The notes: generated by a model not told the origin, from the sequence alone. 64,000 nucleotides of DNA from Rhabdornis inornatus (GCA_013397075.1 VWZS01003954.1:558001-622000); one strand, 5' to 3'. Numbered from the stretch's first letter, positions 54,681-64,000 are shown. Numbers and translations: made by a program.

Positions 54681-55088
54681 CTAAAAAGCAATGATAATAA
54701 AAAGGGGAAAAGTATATGATGCTCAATGCAATTGCTCACCACCCTCTGTTTAATGCCAGACCTCCCTTCCCGACCTCAGATCAGCTCCTCTTCCAGGTAA
54801 CTTCCCCCAGTTTATATACTGGCCATGATGTCCTGTGGTGTGGAATATCCCTTTGGTCAGTTGAGATCACCTGCCCCAGCTATGCTCTCTCCCAGTTTCC
54901 TTTGTGTACCTCCTCACTGGCAGAGCATGAGACAAGAAAAAAGTCCTTGACTCAGGACAGTCGACTTGGCAAAAAACCCAAAACATCAGAGTGTTACCAA
55001 CACCATTCCCATTCTGAATTCAAAACACAGCACAGTAACAGTACTGAGAAGAAATGAACTCTACCCTAGCTGAAACCAGGACAGCTGC
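54681..55088 (+). mobile_element. Interspersed repeat nested in CR1, probably LTR-retroelement derived
   Basis: Starting with an A-rich lead-in, it reads GATGCTCAATGCAATTGCTC, then ACCACCCTCTG, TTTATATACTGGCCATGATG, TGGAATATCCCTTTGG and TCCTTGACTCAGGACAG. It ends near AACTCTACCCTAGCTGAAACC. I remember these phrases as a dispersed unit in many bird genomes and believe it comes from an endogenous LTR element, but I cannot name the family. It splits an older minus-oriented CR1. The frame at 54716-55057 is open for 113 codons, without identified function; the copy is a fragment. Strand is given as the reading direction of these phrases only. Confidence 0.45.
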
Positions 55089-56055
55089 TCAGAGCTTTAT
55101 CCCATTTGATCTCACAAACCTACTCAGATGGAGGCTGTACACCTCTGGGCAACCTGTTCCATTGCCTGACTGTCCTCACAGGTAAAAAGTCCTTCCTTTT
55201 AACCATTCTAAATCTGTCATTTCAACTTAGGCTCATTGTCTCTTGTTCTGCTATGAAGATCCTGGCTCCACCTTCTTGCCAAGCTCCTCATAGGTACTAG
55301 TGAGCTGCTGTTGATTCCCCCTCAAACTATGTCTTCTCCAAGTTGATGAAGCCCAGTTCTTTCAGCATCTCCTCAAATGACAAGGGCTCCAGTGCCCGAA
55401 TAGCTCAGAGGCTCTTTGCTGAACTTGGTCCAGTTCTTGTATGTTGTGCTAGGGACCAAAACTGAGCGTAAAATTTAAAAGTGGCCAAACAACTGCTGAA
55501 AATTGGGATGTAATACCTTCCCATGACCAATTGGCTGTGTCCCTGCTAACCTATTCCAGACGGCTGTTGGTCACTCTTGCTGCCAAGGAACAGAACTGAA
55601 TAGGTTCAGTTCTGTTCATGTTCAGCTGCCCACCAGGTCCCTGCAGAGCTGGGCTGCTGCACTGGTGCTTCCTTCCCACAGAGTAGCACTTCACATTTAT
55701 CCTTGTTGAGTGTCATACAGTTCCCATTGGCCTCTTCCTTCAGCATATCTAGGCTGCCCCAAACAGCAGCCTGACCCTCCAGAATATCCATTTGTTCCCT
55801 TCATTTGGTGGCATCTGCAGATTCAATGAAGGTGAACTCTATCCACTCCTTCAGCCACTGACAAAGACACAAAGCAGGATGGGGCCCAGAAGATACCCCA
55901 GTGACACTCACTCCAGGGAAGGTGTGACCCCTTAACCACTACTCTCTGAGCCTCATCATCACATCACATTTTCACTCATCTGGTTGTCCATCCATCCAAA
56001 CCACAATGTCCTAACCTGGTTTCACAACTACTGTGGTACAGTGGCAAATGGGCAA
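55089..56055 (-). mobile_element. CR1 LINE, long 3'-region fragment, minus orientation
   Basis: Reads as the reverse complement of an avian CR1 3' region. It has TGGGCAACCTGTTCCATTGC near 55147, then CTGACTGTCCTCACAGGTAAA, CTCATTGTCTCTTGTTCTG and CATCTCCTCAAATGACAAGG. Further blocks are GACCAAAACTGAGCGTAAAA, CCACCAGGTCCCTGCAGAGC, CTTGTTGAGTGTCATACAG, TTGGTGGCATCTGCAGATTC, ACCCCAGTGACACTCACTCC and CCATCCATCCAAACCAC. Together these span nearly 1 kb in the right order. The copy is diverged, so it is fairly old. A minus-strand frame at 55606-55791 falls in it and is incidental. The element stops about 200 bp short of the putative PUS7L polyadenylation signal. Confidence 0.85.
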
Positions 56056-56257
56056 GGTAAATGATACATTTTTTGTTCTCCCCTTTTTCAAAAATCCACT
56101 CATTTTATCACAGTTAACTGCCTTTTTTTTACTTAATCAAAAAGAAAATAGAAAAGTTTTTTTTTCCAAAGTTGGTTAGTATTTTTTGTGCTACCATAAG
56201 GCTTGACAGTAACAGAATAGAGTCTGCATCTTGTAAACAATGTTACATAGTTTTGGT

Positions 56258-56263
56258 TTTATT
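56258..56263 (-). terminator. Candidate PUS7L polyadenylation signal (AATAAA)
   Basis: TTTATT on the plus strand gives AATAAA on the minus strand, 677 nt after the stop codon. It is the first canonical hexamer found by eye downstream of the coding end. Use of this signal is inferred, not shown. Confidence 0.45.
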
Positions 56264-56939
56264 ATAAATTTTTCAGTGATATCAAGTACTTGCCTGATCT
56301 TGAAAAGCTTACTGAAGTAGGCACTCCCAGCTATGCACTACTGAATCCTGAAATTATCAGCATTAACTTAATTTGGGGCATTCATCAAATATCTGATACA
56401 GCAACCAACAACTTGTCACCGTTGACTCGGGATTTTTACCTTTTAACACTAAGTACCTGAACATGATGAAACACAAGATATTTAGGAAACCTCAGTACAA
56501 CTTTTCAGTTAGAAACCTTTAGACTGTAAACTTATAACATTATTGCTTGAATAGCATTTAGTATAAAACACTTCAAAAAAATACTATGAATTACAAGATT
56601 CATTAGTTTGGTGCAAATACTTTTTCAGGACCTTACTTTGCAATCCAGATGTCTAAGCAAACAGGAAATTCATGCTGACTGCCCATGATTTCTTTAAGTT
56701 CTGTTCAACCTGCCTGGTGTAACAGTTTTACTCCAATGTATTCAATGCATTTAGAGTTTGGAATGATTTTGAAATATTCCAAAGGATTTTGGTAATGTTT
56801 TTCCTTATCTGTATCAACCTCAATCTACAATTTTTTCCTATTCATGACTTGAACCTGTTATTCTCCCTAATGTTCTTGGCATTACATGTAAAGTACTAAC
56901 ATTGTACAATATTCTTGCAATCTTTCATTAAGTGGAATC
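56264..56939 (-). other. PUS7L: Probable PUS7L 3' UTR
   Basis: Stretch between the PUS7L stop codon and the first canonical AATAAA. It is AT-rich, has no repeat body and no open frame of note. The length is inferred only from the hexamer position. Confidence 0.45.
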
Positions 56940-57263
56940 TTAAAAATCACATTTCATTATTTCTCTCAGACAGACTGTTGCGTAACATGAAGGATCAAGG
57001 TCAAATGATATATGAAGAGAGACTTTTAAATCATTCAGATGGTTGTTCTCAATTTTGATCTCTTTTTCACTACTTTCCAAAAAATATGAGAGATTCTGAA
57101 CATTTTTCAAAATGAGTCTGTAGCATCCAGGTATATTCAGCTGTAATGGAGACACTCTGAATTTGCACAACTCCAGTTCATCCTTAGAAAGTCTTTCATG
57201 GTACCATTGTCCAACTTTATTACTGGGATACTTGATACTATGTCCTACCATTGGAAGAACCAC
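56940..57263 (-). CDS. PUS7L: PUS7L last coding exon (C-terminus of TruD-type pseudouridine synthase)
   Basis: 107 codons plus stop. A CTTTGAAG acceptor after a long T-rich tract precedes GTG. The product opens with VVLPMVGHSIKYP and runs through NKVGQWYHERL, LNIPGCYR, SFDLDPSCYATVCLREIMK and a short final CDF. These blocks match the C-terminus of vertebrate PUS7L closely. This part closes the TruD catalytic fold, and the SFDLDPSCYAT-REIMK block is its conserved end. PUS7L converts uridine to pseudouridine in RNA, with reported action on mRNA; it is a paralogue of PUS7. The exon joins in phase 0 to the short exon at 57819-57872. Confidence 0.95.
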   Translation of the reverse strand: MVLPMVGHSIKYPSNKVGQWYHERLSKDELELCKFRVSPLQLNIPGCYRLILKNVQNLSYFLESSEKEIKIENNHLNDLKVSLHISFDLDPSCYATVCLREIMKCDF

Positions 57264-57818
57264 CTTCAAAGAAAAAAACAAACATATTTGAGGTAATGCT
57301 CACCCATTTCCTTTCAAATAAATGTGATCATTTAAAATGTGTTTAAACCTTGTATTTTGGGGCCTGAAACAGTAAGCCAGCAGATTCTCTTGTGAAATGA
57401 AGCTGCGCATGGCAGGTACATTGGATGCAGAAAAAAACATCAATGCATCAGGATTCCTAAAACAAGCAGTATATAGCAGTAAAGACATCCAGTTGCCATG
57501 CAAGACTTCACAACTACAGTCTGAAACCTTCAAAAAATTAGAATGCCAACTGCTTTTGAAAGTTTTTCCCAGTTGACTGAAATCTTTCCTAAGTATCAGC
57601 TTCAGGATAAATATTTCCATACTGCAAATGACACTGTACTTATTTCCACTTCCAAGTAAATTTGTTATGAGAGTGGAAATAAGTTCACATGTGTTTTCTT
57701 CAATGAGCACTCTGGCAGGGACAAAGACTGCACCAGTTAAATTAATCACATTATTCAAAACAAAACATTTTAATCAAATAGAAAGATCAACAATCCAGAA
57801 TTTTTCACACAGACTTAC
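57264..57818 (-). other. PUS7L: PUS7L intron before the last exon
   Basis: A 555-nt intron with GTAAGT donor and a T-rich acceptor. It contains a minus-strand open frame at 57300-57758 (153 codons from a TTG, with no strong ATG near its start). I do not recognise the product. If the intron were retained, the PUS7L frame would stop within about 15 codons, so the open frame is not a simple extension of PUS7L. Confidence 0.8.
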
Positions 57819-57872
57819 TTGGTATATAGAGTATTTGTTAGCTGATTCTTCTGAAGCAGTGACTACATGAAC
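57819..57872 (-). CDS. PUS7L: PUS7L short coding exon (18 codons)
   Basis: A 54-nt exon found by homology, too short for ordinary open-frame detection. TTTTCAG acceptor, then VHVVTASEESANKYSIYQ, then a consensus GTAAGT donor. Mammalian PUS7L has the corresponding segment (HLVTEEEGSAN-Y-IHQ) at exactly this place, between the LEE-rich end of the preceding exon and VVLP of the last one. Both junctions are phase 0. Confidence 0.92.
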
Positions 57873-59512
57873 CTGAAAAGACATTTAAGAAGAAAATAAC
57901 ACCAACCTTTTAAAAAGTAAAAGCATAAGCTTTATTTTAGGAATTACGCACTGTACTCACAAACTTGCAAAGAATATTAAGGTTATTTGACTACTGCAGG
58001 GGCAATAAACTCAGGTATGAAAAAAATCTTAAGATATGCTTAATTTAAATTAACCAGTTCACTGGTAGATGGCATTAAATATTTACTGATGCTAGCAACC
58101 ACTATTATTCTTTCAGTCTGAAGTCAACAAAGTCAATGACATCTTGTGCTACACCAGCAAATTTAAAAATATAAAGAAAAATGTTTCATATTAAGAAGGA
58201 CTAAATCTACATAAAATTCAGTAACTCAACACTGAATTTAATACATTTGCTTTTAGTTTTATTTGATCTAATTGTTTCATTAACATTCACTCTCTAAAAT
58301 ATTGGTAAAGAAAAATCACATTTGAAACACCAGCCACTCCATAGGGACTGAAGGTAACCTTTCAAATGCTCTTGCCTTCGAATTTGTAAGAGGTTCATCC
58401 AAAAGAAATTAATTACATTCTGCTTCTGCACAGACCTGTTTGTTCTCTAGTAAAACTCTGCACAGTTTATGATTGATCTGATCAGGAGAAAGACAGAATC
58501 ATAGAATCATCTAGGTTGGAAAAGGTTGAGTCCAGCTGCAAACCTAACATTGCCAAGTCCACCACTAAACCCTCAGCACGTACCTCCAGGGATGGTGTCT
58601 CAACCACTTCTCTGTGCAGGCTGTTCCAGTGCTTGATAACCCTTTTGGTGAAGAATATTTTCTAATACACAATATAAATTTTTCTAGCACACCTTGAGGC
58701 TATTTCCTCTTGTCCTACCACTTCCTACTTTGCAACTGCCTTCACAATAAGGTATGCTAACCCTAAAAGAAGACAGCACTTCAGAATGGACTTCAGCATG
58801 TCAAAACCTGGGACCAGACACCCCACTGCCAGATTCTACTCACAGGCTCGCCTATGGCTCCGTGCACAGCTCCCAGGCTGAGCTATGGGCAAACAGAAGC
58901 ACTCTCTTGCCCTTTACTACTTTACCAATAAGACTGCTGCAATTTCTGAACAGTTGCTACCAGTTTAGACCCAGTACCAGTGAAATTGTGCTAAACATGT
59001 TTTGCCTCTGTAGCTGCAACGAGATTATCAGTTCAGCCTGATGCTATCTTTCACCCTGGACTCACACTCAGCATTGCATATAGGAAAGGTCTGATGTGGA
59101 AAGCAAGACTCAGATCTGCACTGACTGGTAACATGGGCACACCCAGAGGCCACTCTGAAGTTTTTCCCAGTCAGATCCTAAGATGAGCATTAGATATCAT
59201 GGAGACTGAATTTTCACATGTATAATTTCTGACCTTCTGTTCCTTCCTCTCACTTGAATAAAATGAACAGCCAAAACAGATTAAAGCTGCTAATTGTATG
59301 TCTAGCTTGTAGGCCTATTTATGGTGAAACAAACAAAAAAAATTCTATATAATGTTTTTTAACTTTTTCACAAATACTAAATATTTCAATGAATGAACCA
59401 AAATAAAGGCATTAGAGTATGTCTGCTTATGTATCCAAGTGTATTAAGTTGTTCAGGGTTTATTGTCATTATTGTTTACTTTTTACAAGAACTACTTAAC
59501 AAGAAGACTCAC
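57873..59512 (-). other. PUS7L: PUS7L intron containing a CR1 copy
   Basis: A 1640-nt intron with consensus ends (GTGAGT donor, TTTTCAG acceptor). A CR1 fragment in the same orientation as the gene occupies 58495-58735. The remainder is AT-rich; the open plus-strand frame at 58754-59041 shows no recognisable product. Confidence 0.85.
58495..58735 (-). mobile_element. CR1 LINE, 3' end fragment, minus orientation
   Basis: Begins AGAATCATAGAATCAT, the reverse complement of the ATTCTATGATTCT terminus of CR1. Then come CTAGGTTGGAAAAGGTTGAG, CCAAGTCCACCACTAAACC, TACCTCCAGGGATGGTGTCT, CAGGCTGTTCCAGTGCTTGA and CCTCTTGTCCTACCACTTCC. The order and spacing match avian CR1. The copy is less diverged than the one at 55-56 kb and is 5'-truncated. 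It sits in a PUS7L intron, sense to the gene. Confidence 0.93.
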
Positions 59513-59790
59513 CTTGTCATTCAGGGAAATGCTTTCATCATTTTCTTCCAAGAAGACAAGATCACCCTTGACCACTTTTGAGCCATAAGTCTTCAGCCTG
59601 TATGATGCTGCTTCATTCCAAATTTTACTGCAATAAGCATGGACATAGAACACGCGCAAGGAGTGAGGAATGTTGAGCCATCCTTTGGTACAACCTTCAT
59701 GATTTACACCATAGCGATTTAAAGCTCGTAGCAACATCTTCTCTCTTACTTTAAATTCTGGCAGCATCACAAGTGTGCCCTTTGCATCTT
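59513..59790 (-). CDS. PUS7L: PUS7L coding exon (core of the TruD domain)
   Basis: A 278-nt exon. Its first two bases complete a Glu codon begun in the upstream exon, then 92 codons follow to a GTGAGT donor. The product reads DAKGTLVMLPEFKVREK, a linker, then PHSLRVFYVHAYCSKIWNEA and YRLKTYGSKVVKGDLVFLEE. The YVHAY-S--WN block is a TruD-family signature in the catalytic fold. PUS7 has SYQS where this protein has AYCS; mammalian PUS7L also departs from Gln here. Exon position, length and phases match the PUS7L gene model. Confidence 0.95.
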
Positions 59791-61128
59791 CTGATATAAA
59801 CAAAAATAACCATGTCATTAATCCCTGATTATTCAAGCATTACCTGACATTGAAAAAGATAAAATAATCAAATAGGGGAAAAAAGGTGTCAGTCTAATGC
59901 CTCCATATTTTGATTATTTCCTTTCCTTCAATGTGTCACGTTAGACAAATTTCATCTTGTATGCCTATCAACACAGACCCATGAATTTTATTCTATTTCA
60001 TACAGTATAAATTAAACTAGCTGTCATTCAGTTATTCAGCCTAGTTTGAATAATTTCTTTTTTTTAGAAACTTACTTTATCACCCAAAGGGGTTTTTTTG
60101 AACCAGGTAACTGAAAGTAAAAATCAAGCTATAAAAGAACACTAAATCTGTATTTCCCACCATTTCAGAAGATGTATTTCACAGCAGGTAAAAAACATAT
60201 CTTTGTTTTAAAGGCAAAAATTACATTGGCTTCAGGGAAGTCTGACCCTTAACCAAGATGAAAATGCATTTAATCAGATTTTTACTACATTATATAATTC
60301 CTATATATTTGAAATTTTGTGGGTTTTTTTTTTTTTTTATATTACAAATGATTACCTGACAAGGCCTTTTGCACAGACTTCTACATCTGCTTTCAGGAAA
60401 AGGCCAGCAGCTGCTTTCAGGGTCCACATCAATATTTTTCCATGCATCATAAAACCATGTACAAAACAGAATCAAGCATCTTATATTTTTTTGAGAAACC
60501 AAACATATCTTTGTCTTCTGTAGCTATATATCATAGTTGGTATGCCAACCTACAGTGATAAGCAGGCTAATAGATGTGGAATATTTGAAAAGAAAAATAC
60601 ATTTGAATTTGAGAGCAACTTCAAATTGGTGAGAAAGTTCAGCTGAATGATAAAAGCAGTAAATATGGCAAACAGAGCACTCAGCACACTCCTGCCTTTG
60701 ACCTACTTTGTTGATTTTAGTTCAAGAAAGAAAGAAACTAGATGTGTTAAGTGCTGAGTATGAGTTGGGTGCCACATTCCTGTATACTTCCCTCACTAGG
60801 GAGAAGTTGTTCATGATCCAAAAGCAGACAGATGGAAGGAGGCCAGAACTCCCTTCTCATATATCTTAGTCTCTTCCAGCATTATGATATACAGCGTTTG
60901 CTTCTATATTTTCTTGCAGCTGCACTATATTAATTTTCCACTATTTTGCACATTTAGGGCCTCATCTTCGTATAATTTTTAAATGTGCAACTCTATTGAG
61001 TTTCACAGAATGCAGTATAAGTGGCATAAAGCAGTACGAAAATAAAAAGTATCTTCCTGTGCAGCAACATGTTATTACCTCACAATATCAACTCTGCATA
61101 AATATATGGACAATTTAAATGGACATAC
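59791..61128 (-). other. PUS7L: PUS7L intron, no feature seen
   Basis: A 1338-nt intron with a GTATGT donor and a TATCAG acceptor. It is AT-rich with a T15 run at 60324-60338. No repeat body or exon was recognised. Confidence 0.85.
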
Positions 61129-61210
61129 CAGTTTGAAGAAAGTATCTTTTTGCATTGTTTACAGGATCATCAGTATCTTCGGGTGTGAAAAATAATTTCA
61201 CAGCTTTCAC
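61129..61210 (-). CDS. PUS7L: PUS7L short coding exon (27 codons plus one base)
   Basis: An 82-nt exon: TTTCAAG acceptor, VKAVKLFFTPEDTDDPVNNA then KRYFLQT and one G, then a GTATGTC donor. The TPED-DDPVN-AK-YFLQTED block is characteristic of PUS7L. The split Glu codon (G plus AA) is restored on joining to the next exon, which supports both ends. The intron bases 24-75 nt before its acceptor are an unusual array of TTTTAACTG repeats. Confidence 0.94.
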
Positions 61211-62714
61211 CTTGAAAGAACAGGGTTTTTCTTCAGTTAAAAAACCAGTTAAAAACAGTTTAAAAAAACAGTTAAAAAGAGTTACTTGTTTAGCAGCTAA
61301 ACAGGTAATCATGCATCCAATTCTGTCTTAACATATTCTTCAAGCTGTCAAAATTGACTAAGTTCTTTATTGTCAAAGTTAAATTCTCCCTTTCACAGAA
61401 GATTCCATAAACCACAGAACAATGTGTTGTATCCCTTCTCAGATTAAAAGAGGTTTTAGTCACACAGAAAATGTAAAAGAATTTTCAAAGCTCTGTGAGA
61501 AACCAGTCACTTTCTTAGTCATCCAGTTCAAACGCTTCCATTTGAAACTGTCATCATTCTATCCTGAACAGGAAGGCTCCTTCCTTCCATCCTGCATGCT
61601 TCATGCAAAATTTAGACTAAACACTTTCCACAGTCTCCTACAGAGGGACAACTATGTTTTATTTTGTCTTTTAATACTTATCTGTATTAGGTTAGATGAC
61701 ACTGTGGCAAGGAAAACACTACAGTAATCTCTGCTACTTGTAATATCAGAGGAGCTGCTCAATTTGCTAGCACTTCCACCAATTTATGACATATGGCTCT
61801 TGTCCTCCCCTGTACTGGACTCTGCAAGCACATACTGGCACATTTTTAATATAAACAGTAGTTCCTACCTATTTTAAATTAAAGTAAATTTAAAAATAGT
61901 TAATCCTTAATCTTAACTTTAACTAAGTTAAGATTAAGGATTTAAATCATTACTCCTCAGGGACTGGCACCTGGTCCAACTGCTACTTGATGTCAGATAC
62001 ATCAACTTTCATGGGCTGCCCTCAAATCTTGATTCTTGCATTTGAAAGATAAATTTTCCTGATTTTTTACAGAATCAAAACAAGATTAGAAGAAAAGAAT
62101 ACTCAAGTATCCTTTTGACTTTGTAGTGTCTGATTACTCTTTTACATGTGCCAAAACTTAATAAGCTCAGAACTGAGAGTTTGGGAAAGCAGTCAAGGAA
62201 TAATGGAAAGCAGCAATCTCTTCTATACAGCAGATAAATTACCGCAGAACTGAAAAAGCAAAACCTTTCTTATGAAGTTATGTGACATTTTTAAGAAGTA
62301 AAGAGACCCCCAGCAGACTAAAGAAGCTACAGTTCAGAGGCGATCAGGACCATGAATAAACACTGTATGAAGACTGCTTCTTTCCAGTGTTCAAACCCTG
62401 TATGGAATGCAACCACTTTCCTGCCAAGTGGCATGATGACAATCCCAATCACATTCCAATCACAGACAGAACTATCACCCCAGAACTATTCAAAGCTTCA
62501 CTTGCTGTTTAAAAAAAAAGGTTTTCATTTCAGTATTAATATCCTCATGCTTATGTTGGTATCAAAACTGATCCAGCAATTGCTTCCAGCATACAGATGG
62601 ATTTATCTCACAAATGAAGTTGTTCACTGAGAAGGTCAACTCCAGTGCTAGATACTGCAACAGTAATATGAAATTCTCTTGACAGTAAGTACTCAATTAC
62701 TCAAATGGAAATAC
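61211..62714 (-). other. PUS7L: PUS7L intron with branch-point-like repeats and a hairpin
   Basis: A 1504-nt intron between two firmly identified exons. Its donor is GTATTT, which departs from consensus at +5. Near its 3' end it holds a degenerate repeat (61234-61283) that reads TTTTAACTG on the transcribed sense strand. It also contains a perfect 18-bp inverted repeat with a 5-nt loop (61902-61942). Confidence 0.85.
61902..61942. repeat. Perfect 18-bp inverted repeat, 5-nt loop
   Basis: Arm 61902-61919 (AATCCTTAATCTTAACTT) is exactly complementary in reverse to arm 61925-61942, around a TAACT loop. It is very AT-rich (22% GC in the stem) and lies inside a PUS7L intron. Confidence 0.95.
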
Positions 62715-62813
62715 CATTTTTTCATTCAGTAAAGCCAATCCTATTTGATCTGTCTGAACAATCTGTCCTTGTCCAAATCGCTGAGGTCCATAGTAATTCA
62801 CAAAACCTTTTGT
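62715..62813 (-). CDS. PUS7L: PUS7L coding exon with the NYYGPQRFG motif
   Basis: A 99-nt, 33-codon exon not covered by a long ATG frame and found by homology. TTCTAG acceptor, then TKGFVNYYGPQRFGQGQ, IVQTDQIGLALLNEKM and the GTATTT donor. NYYGPQRFG is the highly conserved TruD motif II near the active site; bacterial TruD has NYFG-QRFG. The catalytic Asp motif (G-KDK) is encoded further upstream, off the right edge. Joining to the next exon gives NEKM-VKAVKLFFTP, as in other vertebrates. From here to the stop the protein is 278 residues, the same as the mammalian C-terminal part, so nothing is missing between exons. Confidence 0.94.
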
Positions 62814-64000
62814 CTAGAATGTGAAAGAATAAATATGTTACATACATGAAAGTACTGGGTATGATTAATAAGACCAGGCATACAACACACATACATCTAC
62901 ATTTACATCCAAAATGTATCAAACCAGAATCAGAAGTTACAGGAAACAAAAGCAAAATTCATATACTTCATTACAATATTTTGGCACTAAAAAGACATCG
63001 TATCAAGTTCTACCATTGTCTTCACATCATTAAAAAGATCCCAGGTAAATGAAACAAAATTATTTCTATATAGTTAATTCTTATAATTACAACTATAGGT
63101 CAAGTCAAAGTAATTAAGCCTTTTAAATGTGTCAGATTACAGAATCTCTACTCAAGGAAATGCAGCACAGCTAATGAACAGTAACCACTGGACATTTTTC
63201 CTTAAAAACACTAATCTTTTTCACATGAGATAATTTCTGTTATTATTGCAATATAAAGGTCAAAAGTGAATACTTCTGCGAATTCAGATTTTAAATCTCC
63301 TGATGAGTTCTAGGTCACACGTGAGAAATAAAATCATAGTCATGTGACCCAAAGAGAACACCCTTTTCTAGAAAACAGTAAGTATACATGGAGTAGACAA
63401 ACAAAAAATATATATTTGTTTTTCAAATGGTTATTAGGTTCAAATTTTATAATCTTGCTTCGGACACCTATAGGCCCCATACACAATTTTGCTTTCACAG
63501 ATGATGAAAAATGCATCTTTTGGATTAATACATACCCTGTTTTGTCATTTATCTCCTGACCAGTAAAGTAAATCTAATAAAGCAAGACACACGATCATAG
63601 GAATTTGTGTTCATTTTCTAAACATCAAAATAAAACAAGTCAGATGGAGTGAAGAAAGCATTATAGTGCCAGCTGAATGCTTCTCTCAATAATAAATTTC
63701 CAAAATATATGCAATATATTTTGCATTTGTACACTGGGTAGTTTTCATTCCAGAGTTTATTCCTGGATTAATCTTCTTAAAGCAATTTATATTATAGTTA
63801 TTCCTTCGAAAGATAGGGCAAGAAAATCAATACTATAAAAAACATCTACAGGTTTTCCCTTCAATTATTTGCTTTTATTTTTCTTAGTGGTTTAAGAATG
63901 TCTGATGATGGGATTTTCCTTCAGGGACTAGGGAAAACAGAATCAAAATCCACTGCATTTCAGGGGACTCTTCTTTCTTGGAGATGGACATTCCATGTAT
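62814..64000 (-). other. PUS7L: PUS7L intron, running off the right edge
   Basis: I looked for the preceding exon (expected to code for LGQLKGNHF-like and ER-EAIENVK-like sequence) and did not find it, so these 1187 bases are taken as intron. AT-rich, no repeat recognised. About 420 N-terminal residues, judged from the usual 700-residue length, must lie outside. Confidence 0.65.

Noticed and set aside
55606..55791. Reading a minus-strand frame as a reverse-transcriptase remnant
   Set aside because: Some words resemble the CR1 reverse transcriptase, but the DNA aligns better with the noncoding 3' region of CR1, so no coding remnant is claimed.
61902..61942. Hairpin as a microRNA precursor
   Set aside because: The stem is 18 bp with a 5-nt loop, too short for a standard pre-miRNA, and the flanks do not extend the pairing.
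62814..64000. Next upstream PUS7L exon inside the window
   Set aside because: Searched by eye for the expected conserved words on the minus strand without success; left as intron.
1..64000. CRISPR arrays, operons, tRNA or rRNA genes
   Set aside because: No regularly spaced repeats, no ribosome-binding-site-linked gene series and no cloverleaf or rRNA-like sequence was seen; the window is vertebrate nuclear DNA.

Overview
The window looks like nuclear DNA of a bird. It is AT-rich, intron-rich and free of bacterial-style operons. Several copies of the chicken-repeat LINE CR1 are visible, two of them with the typical ATTCTATG-type 3' terminus. The two coding loci are recognised as avian copies of ADAMTS20 and PUS7L. 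Both are on the minus strand and in the same order as in mammals (PUS7L lies upstream of ADAMTS20). I cannot name the species. One interspersed unit (about 54.68-55.09 kb) resembles a repeat I recall from many non-galliform birds, which is only a weak hint.

Layout. Bases 1-7358 are the 5' end of ADAMTS20. Exon 1 (7253-7358) carries the start codon and signal peptide, and exon 2 (6611-6957) carries the first part of the prodomain. The rest is intron 2, running off the left edge. Exons 1-2 and the upstream flank sit in a CpG island (about 6.8-7.7 kb) that should hold the promoter. From about 7.7 to 56.2 kb lies a roughly 49-kb intergenic stretch in which I find no supportable gene. It holds CR1 pieces of different ages (9.77, 22.8, 40.3 and 54.6-56.1 kb), one CR1 interrupted by another repeat, simple repeats and strand-biased tracts. 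Bases 56258-64000 are the 3' part of PUS7L: five exons coding for the last 278 residues, with all splice phases consistent, plus a candidate polyadenylation signal. The 5' exons, including those for the catalytic aspartate motif, lie beyond the right edge.

Function. The genes are neighbours by conserved synteny, not by shared pathway. ADAMTS20 is a secreted metalloprotease of the ADAMTS9/20 (GON) group acting on pericellular matrix. PUS7L is a TruD-family RNA pseudouridine synthase. The gene-poor interval upstream of the ADAMTS20 promoter is a natural place for its enhancers, but none can be proved from sequence alone.

I found no evidence for a novel genetic system. The points most worth a check are a perfect 18-bp hairpin and an array of branch-point-like repeats in PUS7L introns, a 153-codon open frame inside the last PUS7L intron, a nested repeat insertion, and an old CR1 copy of an amniote-wide type.
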